A DNA stretch of 14,947 nt. Source: an uncultured Flavobacteriales bacterium. GTDB taxonomy: Bacteria; Bacteroidota; Bacteroidia; Flavobacteriales_D; Sanyastnellaceae. Both the position numbers and the translations under genes were made by a program. The notes under the pieces were generated by a model. The model had not been told where the DNA came from and did not search any database. It saw nothing but the letters and a program-made list of their open reading frames with translations. The stretch lies in the NCBI GenBank assembly GCA_937996585.1, contig CALKUW010000154.1, forward strand, positions 1 through 14,947, given 5' to 3'. Positions 6,704-13,298 of the stretch are shown piece by piece (the first letter of the stretch is position 1; each line of letters begins with the position of its first letter).

Positions 6704-7907
6704 GCAGGGCCGTATCGTCGGCTGGATCCGCGACTCCACGGTGCTGCTCCCAATCCACGATGATCGCGGTATTCAATGCCTCGGTGCCGGTGCCGCGCTC
6801 GCCCTCAACGAGTTTCTGCAGCCTGTGCTCCCCATAGGCATCACCGGTGGGGTCCTCCTGTTCTACGAGCCCATCGGTGAAGCACACGAGGGTAGAGTCG
6901 GATCCCGCATCGAGCACGCCGACCCCCACTTCGGGCAGGTCATCCAGCATGCCGAGTCCGACGCACCCCTCACCGAGGAAGGTCCCGGCACCCGAAGCGG
7001 GCACGAACAACGGCGGATTGTGGCCGCAGTTCACGTACCGCACCTGCTTGGCGGCAGGATCGTGCACTGCGAGGAAGAGCGTGATGAACCGCTCACCCCG
7101 GGCGCTACTGAAAACGCGGTCGTTGAGCGACTTCACCAGCGTCTCCAGGTCGTGGCCGTGGCGTTCGAGCTGGGCGTGCAGGTGAGCCTGGAAGTTGGAC
7201 ATCAGGAATGCGGCGGGCATGCCCTTTCCGCTGACATCGGCCATGGCGATGGCCATCCGTCCGTCCGAGAGGGCCACGGCATCGTAGTAGTCGCCCCCGA
7301 CGTGGTGGTGGGGCCGGTAGCGCGCGGCAAAGGTCCGGTGGATGTCGTTGGGCAGGACAGACGGCAGGAGCATGGACTGCATCTCTCCGGCCAACGCCAA
7401 CTCCCTTTCCAGTCCAGCAGACTGGATGCGCTGCGCCGTCAGTTCCCTGTTGCGCAGGGCCACCACCAGGACGTTTGTCAATGTGGTGATGAACCGCACG
7501 TGGCGAATGGAGGGGCTCATGCCCCGGCCCTCCTCCCGGTCGCCCATGACCACATAGGCGATGACTTCCCCGTCGTGCTCAACGGGGATGGCGAGGTCGA
7601 ACTCCACGGCCGTCTGGCCGTCCACGATGGCGTGGGCCTTGCCTGACAGCACCTCATGCGCGTTGTCGAGGGGAGGCAGGCTGGTCGGGTAGCCCCATTC
7701 TACGCGGCAAACCCAGAGACGATCGTCCCCATGCCGCGCGAAGAGCGCCAGTTTGCCGACCCCCATGGACTCCAGGCATTTCCGGTACAGGGCAAACAAA
7801 GCCTCATCCTCCACATTGCGGTTGATCGCCTGTGTCAGTTCCAGGAGCGCGTCCGCCTGCTGGCGAAGGCGCTCCAGCCTCTTCCTGGTCCGGAGGTCAG
7901 CGGACAT
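6684..7907 (-). CDS. GAF-like domain plus SpoIIE/PP2C-type serine phosphatase (RsbU-like)
   Basis: This 407-residue soluble protein probably reverses serine/threonine phosphorylation, classically of an anti-sigma-factor antagonist in a partner-switch pathway. An N-terminal GAF-like sensor region spans about 30-155. A connecting helix (LERELALAGEMQSMLLP, about 167-182) leads to the PP2C domain (about 195-406). Metal-binding acidic residues are in place: Asp206 (GGDYYD), Asp224 (ADVSGKGMPAA), Asp345 (FTDGLVE) and Asp398 (DDTALL), so it looks active. No transmembrane segment is seen. It starts 6 bases after the efp stop, so the two are very likely in one transcript. No STAS-domain antagonist, anti-sigma kinase or sigma factor lies in this window, so its target is unknown. 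Confidence 0.9.
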   Translation of the reverse strand: MSADLRTRKRLERLRQQADALLELTQAINRNVEDEALFALYRKCLESMGVGKLALFARHGDDRLWVCRVEWGYPTSLPPLDNAHEVLSGKAHAIVDGQTAVEFDLAIPVEHDGEVIAYVVMGDREEGRGMSPSIRHVRFITTLTNVLVVALRNRELTAQRIQSAGLERELALAGEMQSMLLPSVLPNDIHRTFAARYRPHHHVGGDYYDAVALSDGRMAIAMADVSGKGMPAAFLMSNFQAHLHAQLERHGHDLETLVKSLNDRVFSSARGERFITLFLAVHDPAAKQVRYVNCGHNPPLFVPASGAGTFLGEGCVGLGMLDDLPEVGVGVLDAGSDSTLVCFTDGLVEQEDPTGDAYGEHRLQKLVEGERGTGTEALNTAIIVDWEQHRGVADPADDTALLTVRFS

Positions 7908-7913
7908 GCGGTG

Positions 7914-8480
7914 TCACTTCTTGACCCGCTCCGAATAATCGCCCGTCCGGGTGTCGACCTTGATCCTGTCGCCCGTATTGATGAACAGCGGCACCCGCAC
8001 TTCAGCGCCGGTGTCGATGGTGGCCGGCTTGAACGTGTTGGTCGCCGTGTCACCCTTGACCCCGGGTTCGGTATACGTGATCTCGGCCTCGATGTGGCTC
8101 GGCAGGCTGGCACTCAGGGGGCGCTCCTCCTCCGCGTGGAAGACGATGAGGCATTTCATTTCGTCCTGAAGGAATTGGGGGTTGTCAATCAGGTGCTTCT
8201 CCAGCAGGATCTGCTCGAAGGTCTCCGAGTTCATGAAGTTGTAACCCATGTCATCCTCGTAGAGATAGGTGTACTCCCGGGTCTCGACGCGGATCACGTC
8301 AATCTTGGCTCCGGTATTGTAGCTGTGCTCGATGATCTTGCCGTTCTCGAGGTTCTTCATCTTGGTCCAGACGTTGCCGGAACCCCGGGCCGTCTTCTTG
8401 TGAAGGAATTCGAGGACCTGGTAGAGCCCGCCCTGGTGGCGCAGGCAAAGGCCGTTCTTGATGTCGGAGGTGGTTGCCAT
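7914..8480 (-). CDS. efp: Elongation factor P
   Basis: EF-P enters the ribosomal E site and relieves stalling at consecutive prolines. The 188-residue product has the family length and its three beta-barrel domains: KOW-like (about 1-65), OB (about 66-127) and the C-terminal S1-like domain with TEPGVKGDTATNTFKPA and VPLFINTGDRIKVDTRTGDY. The start MATTSDIKNGL matches the family; a longer reading would run back into the upstream gene. The odd point is the tip loop of domain I. Where most family members read KPGKG, this protein reads KTARG (residues 29-33), so the modifiable position is Arg32 rather than Lys. Arg at this position is known in EF-Ps rhamnosylated by EarP, but no earP is present here. 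Identity as EF-P is certain; the modification state is open. Confidence 0.97.
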   Translation of the reverse strand: MATTSDIKNGLCLRHQGGLYQVLEFLHKKTARGSGNVWTKMKNLENGKIIEHSYNTGAKIDVIRVETREYTYLYEDDMGYNFMNSETFEQILLEKHLIDNPQFLQDEMKCLIVFHAEEERPLSASLPSHIEAEITYTEPGVKGDTATNTFKPATIDTGAEVRVPLFINTGDRIKVDTRTGDYSERVKK

Positions 8481-8489
8481 GGTTTGGTA
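8479..8489 (-). promoter_or_regulatory. TACCAAACCAT motif at the efp start codon
   Basis: The 11-mer TACCAAACCAT (minus strand) directly precedes and enters the efp ATG. The same 11-mer stands just before the ATG of the secreted-protein gene at 2200-2210. No Shine-Dalgarno sequence is visible at either gene, so an A/C-rich start-proximal signal is plausible. This is inference from two cases. Confidence 0.3.
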
Positions 8490-8548
8490 TGTGGCGCTCA
8501 TAGCCCCGAACATCGTGTCCGGAGCCGCGCTGACCGGCAATATAGCCG

Positions 8549-10228
8549 CTACCCCTTCCGCGCGGGTGTCAGGAACGGTTGGAATTCCACCCTCAAGGCG
8601 TGGATACCCTGCACGGACCTGTCCGCAGCGGCATCCGGCTCTTGGGGAGCCATCGCCATCCGAACCCCGCATTGCCAGCGCCCGGAGGCTGATTTCCATC
8701 GGAGGTAGCTTTTGAACGCCCCCCGACCGAAAGCCTCGGCAGGCCGCCCATCCCATCCGGACACGGTCAGTGTGGGTGCGCCCTCATCTCCCCAGGATTG
8801 CCCGAACCCCCATCGCCATGTGGATCCATTTCCGCGCTTGAGTGAACAGATGAAGGCCGCGCCAAACGTGCGCCGCTCTCCCTGGCCGGAAACGGCTCCG
8901 TGCAAGCGCCATGTGCGAAAGCCATCTCCGCCGGTCTCGCCCCGGGTGCTGAGCGCCAATGTCCATGCTGTCCCTTTCCGGGGACCGTCGATTCCGTCCT
9001 CCGCTGCTTCCTTCTCAGACCACCTGACACGGACGTCAATCCTGTGCGCCCCTGATTGGAAACGGAATGCGCTCCGGCGCTGCCGCCGAAAGGGCGGTGT
9101 CCCTTCGGCGTCCTCCATCCATCGCGCCCAACCCTCCACATTTCCGCTGCCCGTCACATCCAATCCGCACCGCCAGTGCCACCCCGGCAGGGCCTCCATC
9201 ATACTGGCCGCATCATCGGAATTACCCGACCAACTTTCGGGATGGCCGGGATGGGTGCGCTCGATGACGGTGTGTCCTTCCACGTGCGTGGAAAGCGTGT
9301 ACAACATGCTCGCCCTGGCCACCCATCCCGCAGGGAATGCCGCCCCGGCCACGCGCCAGCTCCAACCGCCTCTCTCGCCCCGACCATCGAGGCCCAAAAC
9401 GATCGTGGCCACGCGGTCCACGCGCGATTGCATCCGACATGCCCACGACCAATGTCGACCTTCTGAACCCATTGCGAAGACATCCCGGTTCTGGGGCCAG
9501 ATGCGCCCCAGCATGGCCCATCTTCGCCCCTTCCTGCCACGACCACTGCGGTCCTGCCAACCCAGCCCCATCGTCATCCCTTCCCGGCGGTATCCGGCGG
9601 GTCCGATACCGCGGCCAATCCGGTGACTTCCGGTGATGCCACCGAGGTCGTCGTAGGCACTCGGCGTCCACGCGACCAAACCCTGGCCGAAACGGCCCAC
9701 CAGAGATCCAATCCACAGGTCACCAGCCGCCATGGAATGCATGATGAATGCGGCATCCAATGCGGGCGCACCTTCAGATAAGGAAGCGCGGAATCCGGAT
9801 CTGCGCCGCCCTGTGGACCTCGCAGTCCAGGCCAGACGCCCTTCGAGGAAAGGCTGGCCGCCGGCGGAGGGCCGCAGATCCCATCGCCAGTTCATGCGTC
9901 GGGAAAGTGGAGCCTGTGCTACCACCAAGCCTGACTTGAATGCCGCCTGCCATGCCGGAAGCATACGCAGACAATCCAACACATCCCGGCGCCTTTCGGG
10001 TGCCAGCAAGAGCGCCACACCCTGCTGCGTCAAGGCGAACATGCCGGGGTCCTGAAAAGCCACTTCGAGCGCCGCGCATTCCTCAAGCGTCAGACAACCG
10101 GCTTCCCACGCCGACGCCACCAGCGGCGCATCCGGCGCATCCGGACCCGTCATCCCCTGTTGCGCCATTGCTGGGATGTGTGAGACAGCCACCAGGACCC
10201 AAGCATAGATGCACCCCTGCCTCACCAT
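8549..10228 (-). CDS. Predicted outer-membrane beta-barrel protein, possibly the Bacteroidota ComEA-like (HhH + barrel) family
   Basis: The 559-residue product has a signal peptide (MVRQGCIYAWVLVAVSHIPAMAQ). A short helical region (about 33-92, DAPLVASAWEAGCLTLEEC onward) stands where related Bacteroidota proteins carry helix-hairpin-helix repeats, but it lacks clear hairpin glycines. The rest is a long series of alternating polar/aromatic strands rich in Trp, Arg and Gly, as in outer-membrane barrels. The segment GRFGQGLVAW (178-187) followed by a GRGIGPAGYRREG stretch resembles a conserved region that I recall from that family, as does the C-terminal FGRGAFKSYLRWK. The ATG overlaps the upstream gene's stop by seven bases (10222-10228), suggesting coupled translation. 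The coding call is firm because the frame is long, has a signal peptide and is tightly linked. The family assignment is tentative, and no function can be stated. Confidence 0.7.
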   Translation of the reverse strand: MVRQGCIYAWVLVAVSHIPAMAQQGMTGPDAPDAPLVASAWEAGCLTLEECAALEVAFQDPGMFALTQQGVALLLAPERRRDVLDCLRMLPAWQAAFKSGLVVAQAPLSRRMNWRWDLRPSAGGQPFLEGRLAWTARSTGRRRSGFRASLSEGAPALDAAFIMHSMAAGDLWIGSLVGRFGQGLVAWTPSAYDDLGGITGSHRIGRGIGPAGYRREGMTMGLGWQDRSGRGRKGRRWAMLGRIWPQNRDVFAMGSEGRHWSWACRMQSRVDRVATIVLGLDGRGERGGWSWRVAGAAFPAGWVARASMLYTLSTHVEGHTVIERTHPGHPESWSGNSDDAASMMEALPGWHWRCGLDVTGSGNVEGWARWMEDAEGTPPFRRQRRSAFRFQSGAHRIDVRVRWSEKEAAEDGIDGPRKGTAWTLALSTRGETGGDGFRTWRLHGAVSGQGERRTFGAAFICSLKRGNGSTWRWGFGQSWGDEGAPTLTVSGWDGRPAEAFGRGAFKSYLRWKSASGRWQCGVRMAMAPQEPDAAADRSVQGIHALRVEFQPFLTPARKG

Positions 10229-10911
10229 GGGAACTCAGTGGTATGCTGTGGACCGGAAGGCAGAGCTGACGACCCCGTCAAAGTGCCGATGTCCATACCG
10301 CACCAGGGAATGTCGCCGCGGGCGACCCCCAGCAAGCAATGGATGGAAGTGCTATGTGGATGCCCAAGGCGCAGGGCGGCGAATCCCCCACGTGAGCCAA
10401 GAACGAATTGCCAACGGCCCCTCGAAATGGTAGCGGCAATCTCAGGCAGCGCGCCGGGCAATCCGTCCAAACGGATGCCGATGACCGCACCCTGGCCTGC
10501 GTCCATTGTCCACGTCCACCACACGTTGGGCCGGTATGGCCGGGCCGCTGGTTGCACAAGTGGCCAATGGATGCCCCAGCGGATGGTGCGGTGGACACCG
10601 GTGTGGACCAACCCGCCTGCGCCGCGGTACCAGGTGCAACCGACTCCTATTCGGCTTTCCCCATCCACACGCAGCAGATGAATCAGCCCCATCCCGCCAA
10701 AGCCGGACGACCCCCATCGGAATGTCCCTTTCCATCTCGTTTCGCTTTCCTTGATCGGCCCGGGGGCCAAGCTGGCGCCGCCACAAATCGACCAGGCTCC
10801 AGGTGCAGCAAATCGCATGGACGCACCCACCGACTGCGCCCTTGCGGCCAGGGGATGGAACGGCGCCAACATCAACCATGCCATCGCCAGCCGAAAGGAA
10901 GCCGGCACCAC
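10222..10911 (-). CDS. Hypothetical exported protein, probably outer-membrane; partner of the downstream barrel
   Basis: I do not recognise this family. With a GTG start at 10911 the product is 229 residues and begins with a plausible signal peptide (VPASFRLAMAWLMLAPFHPLAARAQ). The mature part is short alternating strands rich in Gly, Trp and Arg (for example WKGTFRWGSSGFGG and GIRLDGLPGALPEIAATISRG), suggesting a small beta-barrel or beta-rich periplasmic protein. The frame stays open upstream to a GTG at 11007, which would add 32 residues before the signal peptide; ATG at 10884 is a shorter choice with a weak basic region. The start is therefore uncertain by up to about 120 bases. Its stop lies inside the start of the next gene, so the two are probably made together. 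Confidence 0.6.
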   Translation of the reverse strand: MVPASFRLAMAWLMLAPFHPLAARAQSVGASMRFAAPGAWSICGGASLAPGPIKESETRWKGTFRWGSSGFGGMGLIHLLRVDGESRIGVGCTWYRGAGGLVHTGVHRTIRWGIHWPLVQPAARPYRPNVWWTWTMDAGQGAVIGIRLDGLPGALPEIAATISRGRWQFVLGSRGGFAALRLGHPHSTSIHCLLGVARGDIPWCGMDIGTLTGSSALPSGPQHTTEFPW

Positions 10912-11051
10912 CTTGCGCAGGGCGCAGGGCAGGCCGACCTCCTCGGCCACCCCGGAGGGTGACGGCCGTGCTGGAAACAGGGAGAGCACGAGGCGAACCT
11001 GCGACACCGCACCTCTGCCCCGACACCCCCTTCACGAACGTGCCCTGAAGC

Positions 11052-11082
11052 TTCGCTGCCGTGCGCGAACGGCCTATCTTCG
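11052..11082 (+). promoter_or_regulatory. Candidate promoter for tRNA-Leu (and possibly tig)
   Basis: TTCG (11052-11055), a 19-base spacer and TATCTTCG (11075-11082) fit the Bacteroidota pattern TTTG-N19-TAnnTTTG with one mismatch in each box. The -7 box ends 8 bases before the mature 5' end of the tRNA, consistent with a very short 5' leader. No terminator is seen between the tRNA and tig. Confidence 0.55.
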
Positions 11083-11090
11083 CGCCCCCT

Positions 11091-11172
11091 GCGGGCGTGG
11101 TGGAATTGGTAGACACGCCAGATTTAGGATCTGGTGCCGCAAGGCGTGGGGGTTCGAGTCCCTTCGCCCGCA
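11091..11172 (+). tRNA. tRNA-Leu (anticodon UAG)
   Basis: A full class II cloverleaf can be folded. The acceptor arm is GCGGGCG (11091-11097) with CGCCCGC (11165-11171), and the discriminator is A at 11172. The D loop contains AATTGGTAGAC. The anticodon stem is CCAGA/TCTGG with the loop TTTAGGA, giving anticodon TAG at 11125-11127, which reads CUA and other CUN codons. A long variable arm (GCCGCAAGGC) and the T arm with GTTCGAGTC follow. The 3' CCA is not encoded (CT follows A73), so it must be added by nucleotidyltransferase. Confidence 0.97.
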
Positions 11173-11208
11173 CTGAACAATGAAGCCACCCGCTGGCAGA
11201 TTGAAGAC

Positions 11209-12558
11209 ATGGAAATCACCAAGGAAAACATCGACGCCCTGAACGGCGTCCTGACCGTCAAGGTCCATCCGGAGGACTACAAGGAAAAGGTGGACGGCAT
11301 CCTCGAGGAATACCGCAAGCAGGTGAAGATGCCCGGATTCCGCGCAGGCAAGGTGCCCATCCAGCTTGTGCGCAAGCAATACGGGAAGGCCGTACTCGCC
11401 GATGAGCTGAACAAGTTGCTCGGGGAAAAAATGGACGGCTACATCCGCGAGGAGAAGCTGCGCCTGCTTGGCCAACCCATTCCCGCCAAGGAGAACGACT
11501 CGGAGGGAGATTGGGACAAGCCCGACACCTTCACCTTCCGCTACGACATCGGATTGAGCCCCAAAGTGGACATCAAATTCGGTTGGTTCACCAAGTTCGT
11601 CAACCACAAGGTGCGCATCGATGACGCCCTGATCGACGAGCAGATCGGCGACTTGCGCCGCCGCTACGGCAAGATGTCCGAGCGCGATGCCATCGGTGAG
11701 GATTGCCTCGTCGTCGGCGAATTCGTGGAAATGGAGGGCGATGAGGTCAAACCCGGCGGCGTGATGCATGAGGGCACCATCAGCATGGAATCCGTGAAAG
11801 ACGCCAAGACCACCAAGGCCTTGATGGGATTGGAAAAGGACGGTCAGGCGGTCGTCCAGCCGAACCACGTGAGCCGCGACGCTGAGGACCTCGCCCGCAT
11901 GCTGGGCCTGGACGCCAAGGCTGCGGCTGAATTCAAGAGCCCCCTGCGCTTCACCGTCAAGGAGGTGCGCCACATCGAACCGGCCGAGCTCGGCGAGGAG
12001 CTGTACGACAAGCTGTTCGGCGAGGATGCCGTGACCGACGAGGAAGGATTCCGCGCCAAGGTGCGCGAAGACCTCGAGCGCATCTTTGACCGGGACGGAG
12101 ACCGCGTCTTCCGCCGGAAGTTCGTGGAGGAGGTCGTCGACAAGCTCGACCCGCCGCTGCCGGAGGATTTCCTCAAGCGCTGGATACAGGTGGCCAACGA
12201 GAAGCCCATCACGGCGGAGGAAATCGAGAATGAGTTCGCAGAATACGCGAAGGGCATCAAGTGGCAGATCATCCAGAACCACATCATCGACGAGCACGAC
12301 ATCGATGTGGATGGGGAGGAAATCAAGGCCGAGGCGGGCAACGCCATCAAGGCCCAGTATGCGCAATACGGCATTCCGCTGGAGGCCGAGCAGCTCGACC
12401 CCATGGTCGCCCAGATGCTGTCCGACCAGAAGGAGGTTCGCCGGGTGGCCGAGTCCATCTACGAGCGCAAGGCCATCGACAAGCTGCGCGAACTCGCCAA
12501 GATCAAGGAGAAGGAGATTTCCCACGACGAGTGGATGGAAATCGTCCGTTCCCTCTGA
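11209..12558 (+). CDS. tig: Trigger factor (ribosome-associated chaperone)
   Basis: Trigger factor docks at the ribosome exit tunnel and shields new chains. The 449-residue product has the three expected parts. The N-terminal ribosome-binding domain (about 1-115) carries the signature GFRAGKVP at 43-50. The FKBP-like middle domain (about 150-245) keeps the overall pattern (EFVEMEGDEVKPGGV, then GLEKDGQAVV) but has lost most residues typical of active prolyl isomerases, as is common in Bacteroidota. The helical C-terminal arms fill the rest. The ATG at 11209 gives the standard opening MEITKENIDALNGVLTVKV; frames starting further upstream lie inside the tRNA. The gene starts 36 bases after tRNA-Leu and is followed 46 bases later by clpP, the usual order for this quality-control cluster. 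Confidence 0.95.
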   Translation: MEITKENIDALNGVLTVKVHPEDYKEKVDGILEEYRKQVKMPGFRAGKVPIQLVRKQYGKAVLADELNKLLGEKMDGYIREEKLRLLGQPIPAKENDSEGDWDKPDTFTFRYDIGLSPKVDIKFGWFTKFVNHKVRIDDALIDEQIGDLRRRYGKMSERDAIGEDCLVVGEFVEMEGDEVKPGGVMHEGTISMESVKDAKTTKALMGLEKDGQAVVQPNHVSRDAEDLARMLGLDAKAAAEFKSPLRFTVKEVRHIEPAELGEELYDKLFGEDAVTDEEGFRAKVREDLERIFDRDGDRVFRRKFVEEVVDKLDPPLPEDFLKRWIQVANEKPITAEEIENEFAEYAKGIKWQIIQNHIIDEHDIDVDGEEIKAEAGNAIKAQYAQYGIPLEAEQLDPMVAQMLSDQKEVRRVAESIYERKAIDKLRELAKIKEKEISHDEWMEIVRSL

Positions 12559-12566
12559 ATATTCCC

Positions 12567-12597
12567 GTTGCCCTGTGAACCGTCAGGGTTAACTTTC
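12567..12597 (+). promoter_or_regulatory. Candidate promoter for clpP-clpX-mutS
   Basis: GTTG (12567-12570), a 19-base spacer and TAACTTTC (12590-12597) match TTTG-N19-TAnnTTTG with one mismatch per box. The -7 box ends 7 bases before the first clpP ATG, implying a nearly leaderless transcript. The spacer also holds a 5-bp stem, CCCTG (12571-12575) with CAGGG (12584-12588), which could weakly terminate the tig transcript. Confidence 0.5.
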
Positions 12598-12604
12598 AGC
12601 ACTC

Positions 12605-13291
12605 ATGATGACCACGCGCAAGGAATTCCTGAAGTACGCCGTCAAGGACCGCGGCTTCACCAGCCACCACGTTGAGGACTACATCTCCGCCGTACACGGA
12701 CCCGAGAACATGACCCGGACCGTCATCGAGGAGCGCCAGATGCCCTTCCGCGAGGTGGACGTCTTCTCCCGCCTGATGGCCGACCGCATCATCTTCCTCG
12801 GAACCGGGGTAGACGACTACATCGCCAACATCATCCAGGCGCAGATGCTGTTCTTGGAGTCCACGGACCCCACCAAGGACATCCAGATTTACATCAACTC
12901 CCCTGGAGGCAGTGTATACGCAGGTCTCGGCATCTACGACACCATGCAGTACATCCGCCCCGATGTGGCCACCATCTGCACGGGAATGGCCGCTTCCATG
13001 GGCGCCGTATTGCTTTGTGCCGGTGCTGCTGGAAAGCGAACAGGCCTCAAGCATAGCCGTACCATGATTCACCAGCCCTTGGGCGGTGCCCGTGGTCAGG
13101 CCAGTGACATTGAAATCACCGCCCGGGAGATCGGAAAGCTCAAGGAAGAGCTCTACAAGATCATCGCCCACCACAGCGGACAGGATTACAAGAAAGTCTG
13201 GGAAGACAGTGACCGCGACTACTGGATGATCGCCGACGAAGCCAAGGAATATGGCATGATCGACGAAGTCCTCGAGCGCAAGGCTGACTGA
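12605..13291 (+). CDS. clpP: ATP-dependent Clp protease proteolytic subunit
   Basis: ClpP forms two stacked seven-subunit rings that degrade unfolded chains fed by ClpX. The catalytic triad is present: Ser131 (GMAASMGAVLL), His156 (RTMIHQPLGG) and Asp201 (EDSDRDYW). The 228-residue product has the roughly 45-residue N-terminal region typical of Bacteroidota ClpP (KEFLKYAVKDRGFTS) before the conserved IEERQMPFREVDVFSRL. The segments SPGGSVYAGLGIYDTMQYI and GQASDIEITAREI are nearly invariant in the family. Two ATGs stand in tandem (12605 and 12608) and either may be used. The stop is followed after 7 bases by clpX, giving one unit for the protease and its unfoldase. Confidence 0.98.
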   Translation: MMTTRKEFLKYAVKDRGFTSHHVEDYISAVHGPENMTRTVIEERQMPFREVDVFSRLMADRIIFLGTGVDDYIANIIQAQMLFLESTDPTKDIQIYINSPGGSVYAGLGIYDTMQYIRPDVATICTGMAASMGAVLLCAGAAGKRTGLKHSRTMIHQPLGGARGQASDIEITAREIGKLKEELYKIIAHHSGQDYKKVWEDSDRDYWMIADEAKEYGMIDEVLERKAD

Positions 13292-13298
13292 TTAGAAA

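Noticed and set aside
7656..8708. A 350-codon plus-strand frame across efp and its flanks
   Set aside because: It is antisense to efp, whose identity is certain, and shows no domain.
8712..9626. A 304-codon plus-strand frame opposite the barrel gene
   Set aside because: It is Pro/Arg/Ser-rich with no signal peptide or motif, and the minus-strand gene has a signal peptide and is coupled to its upstream neighbour.
11074..12525. A 483-codon minus-strand frame opposite trigger factor
   Set aside because: It is antisense to a certain tig gene and runs through the tRNA. Its Leu/His/Val-rich product has no family features.
12571..12588. Rho-independent terminator after tig
   Set aside because: The stem is only 5 bp with an 8-base loop and no U-tract, and it sits inside the spacer of a better-supported promoter.
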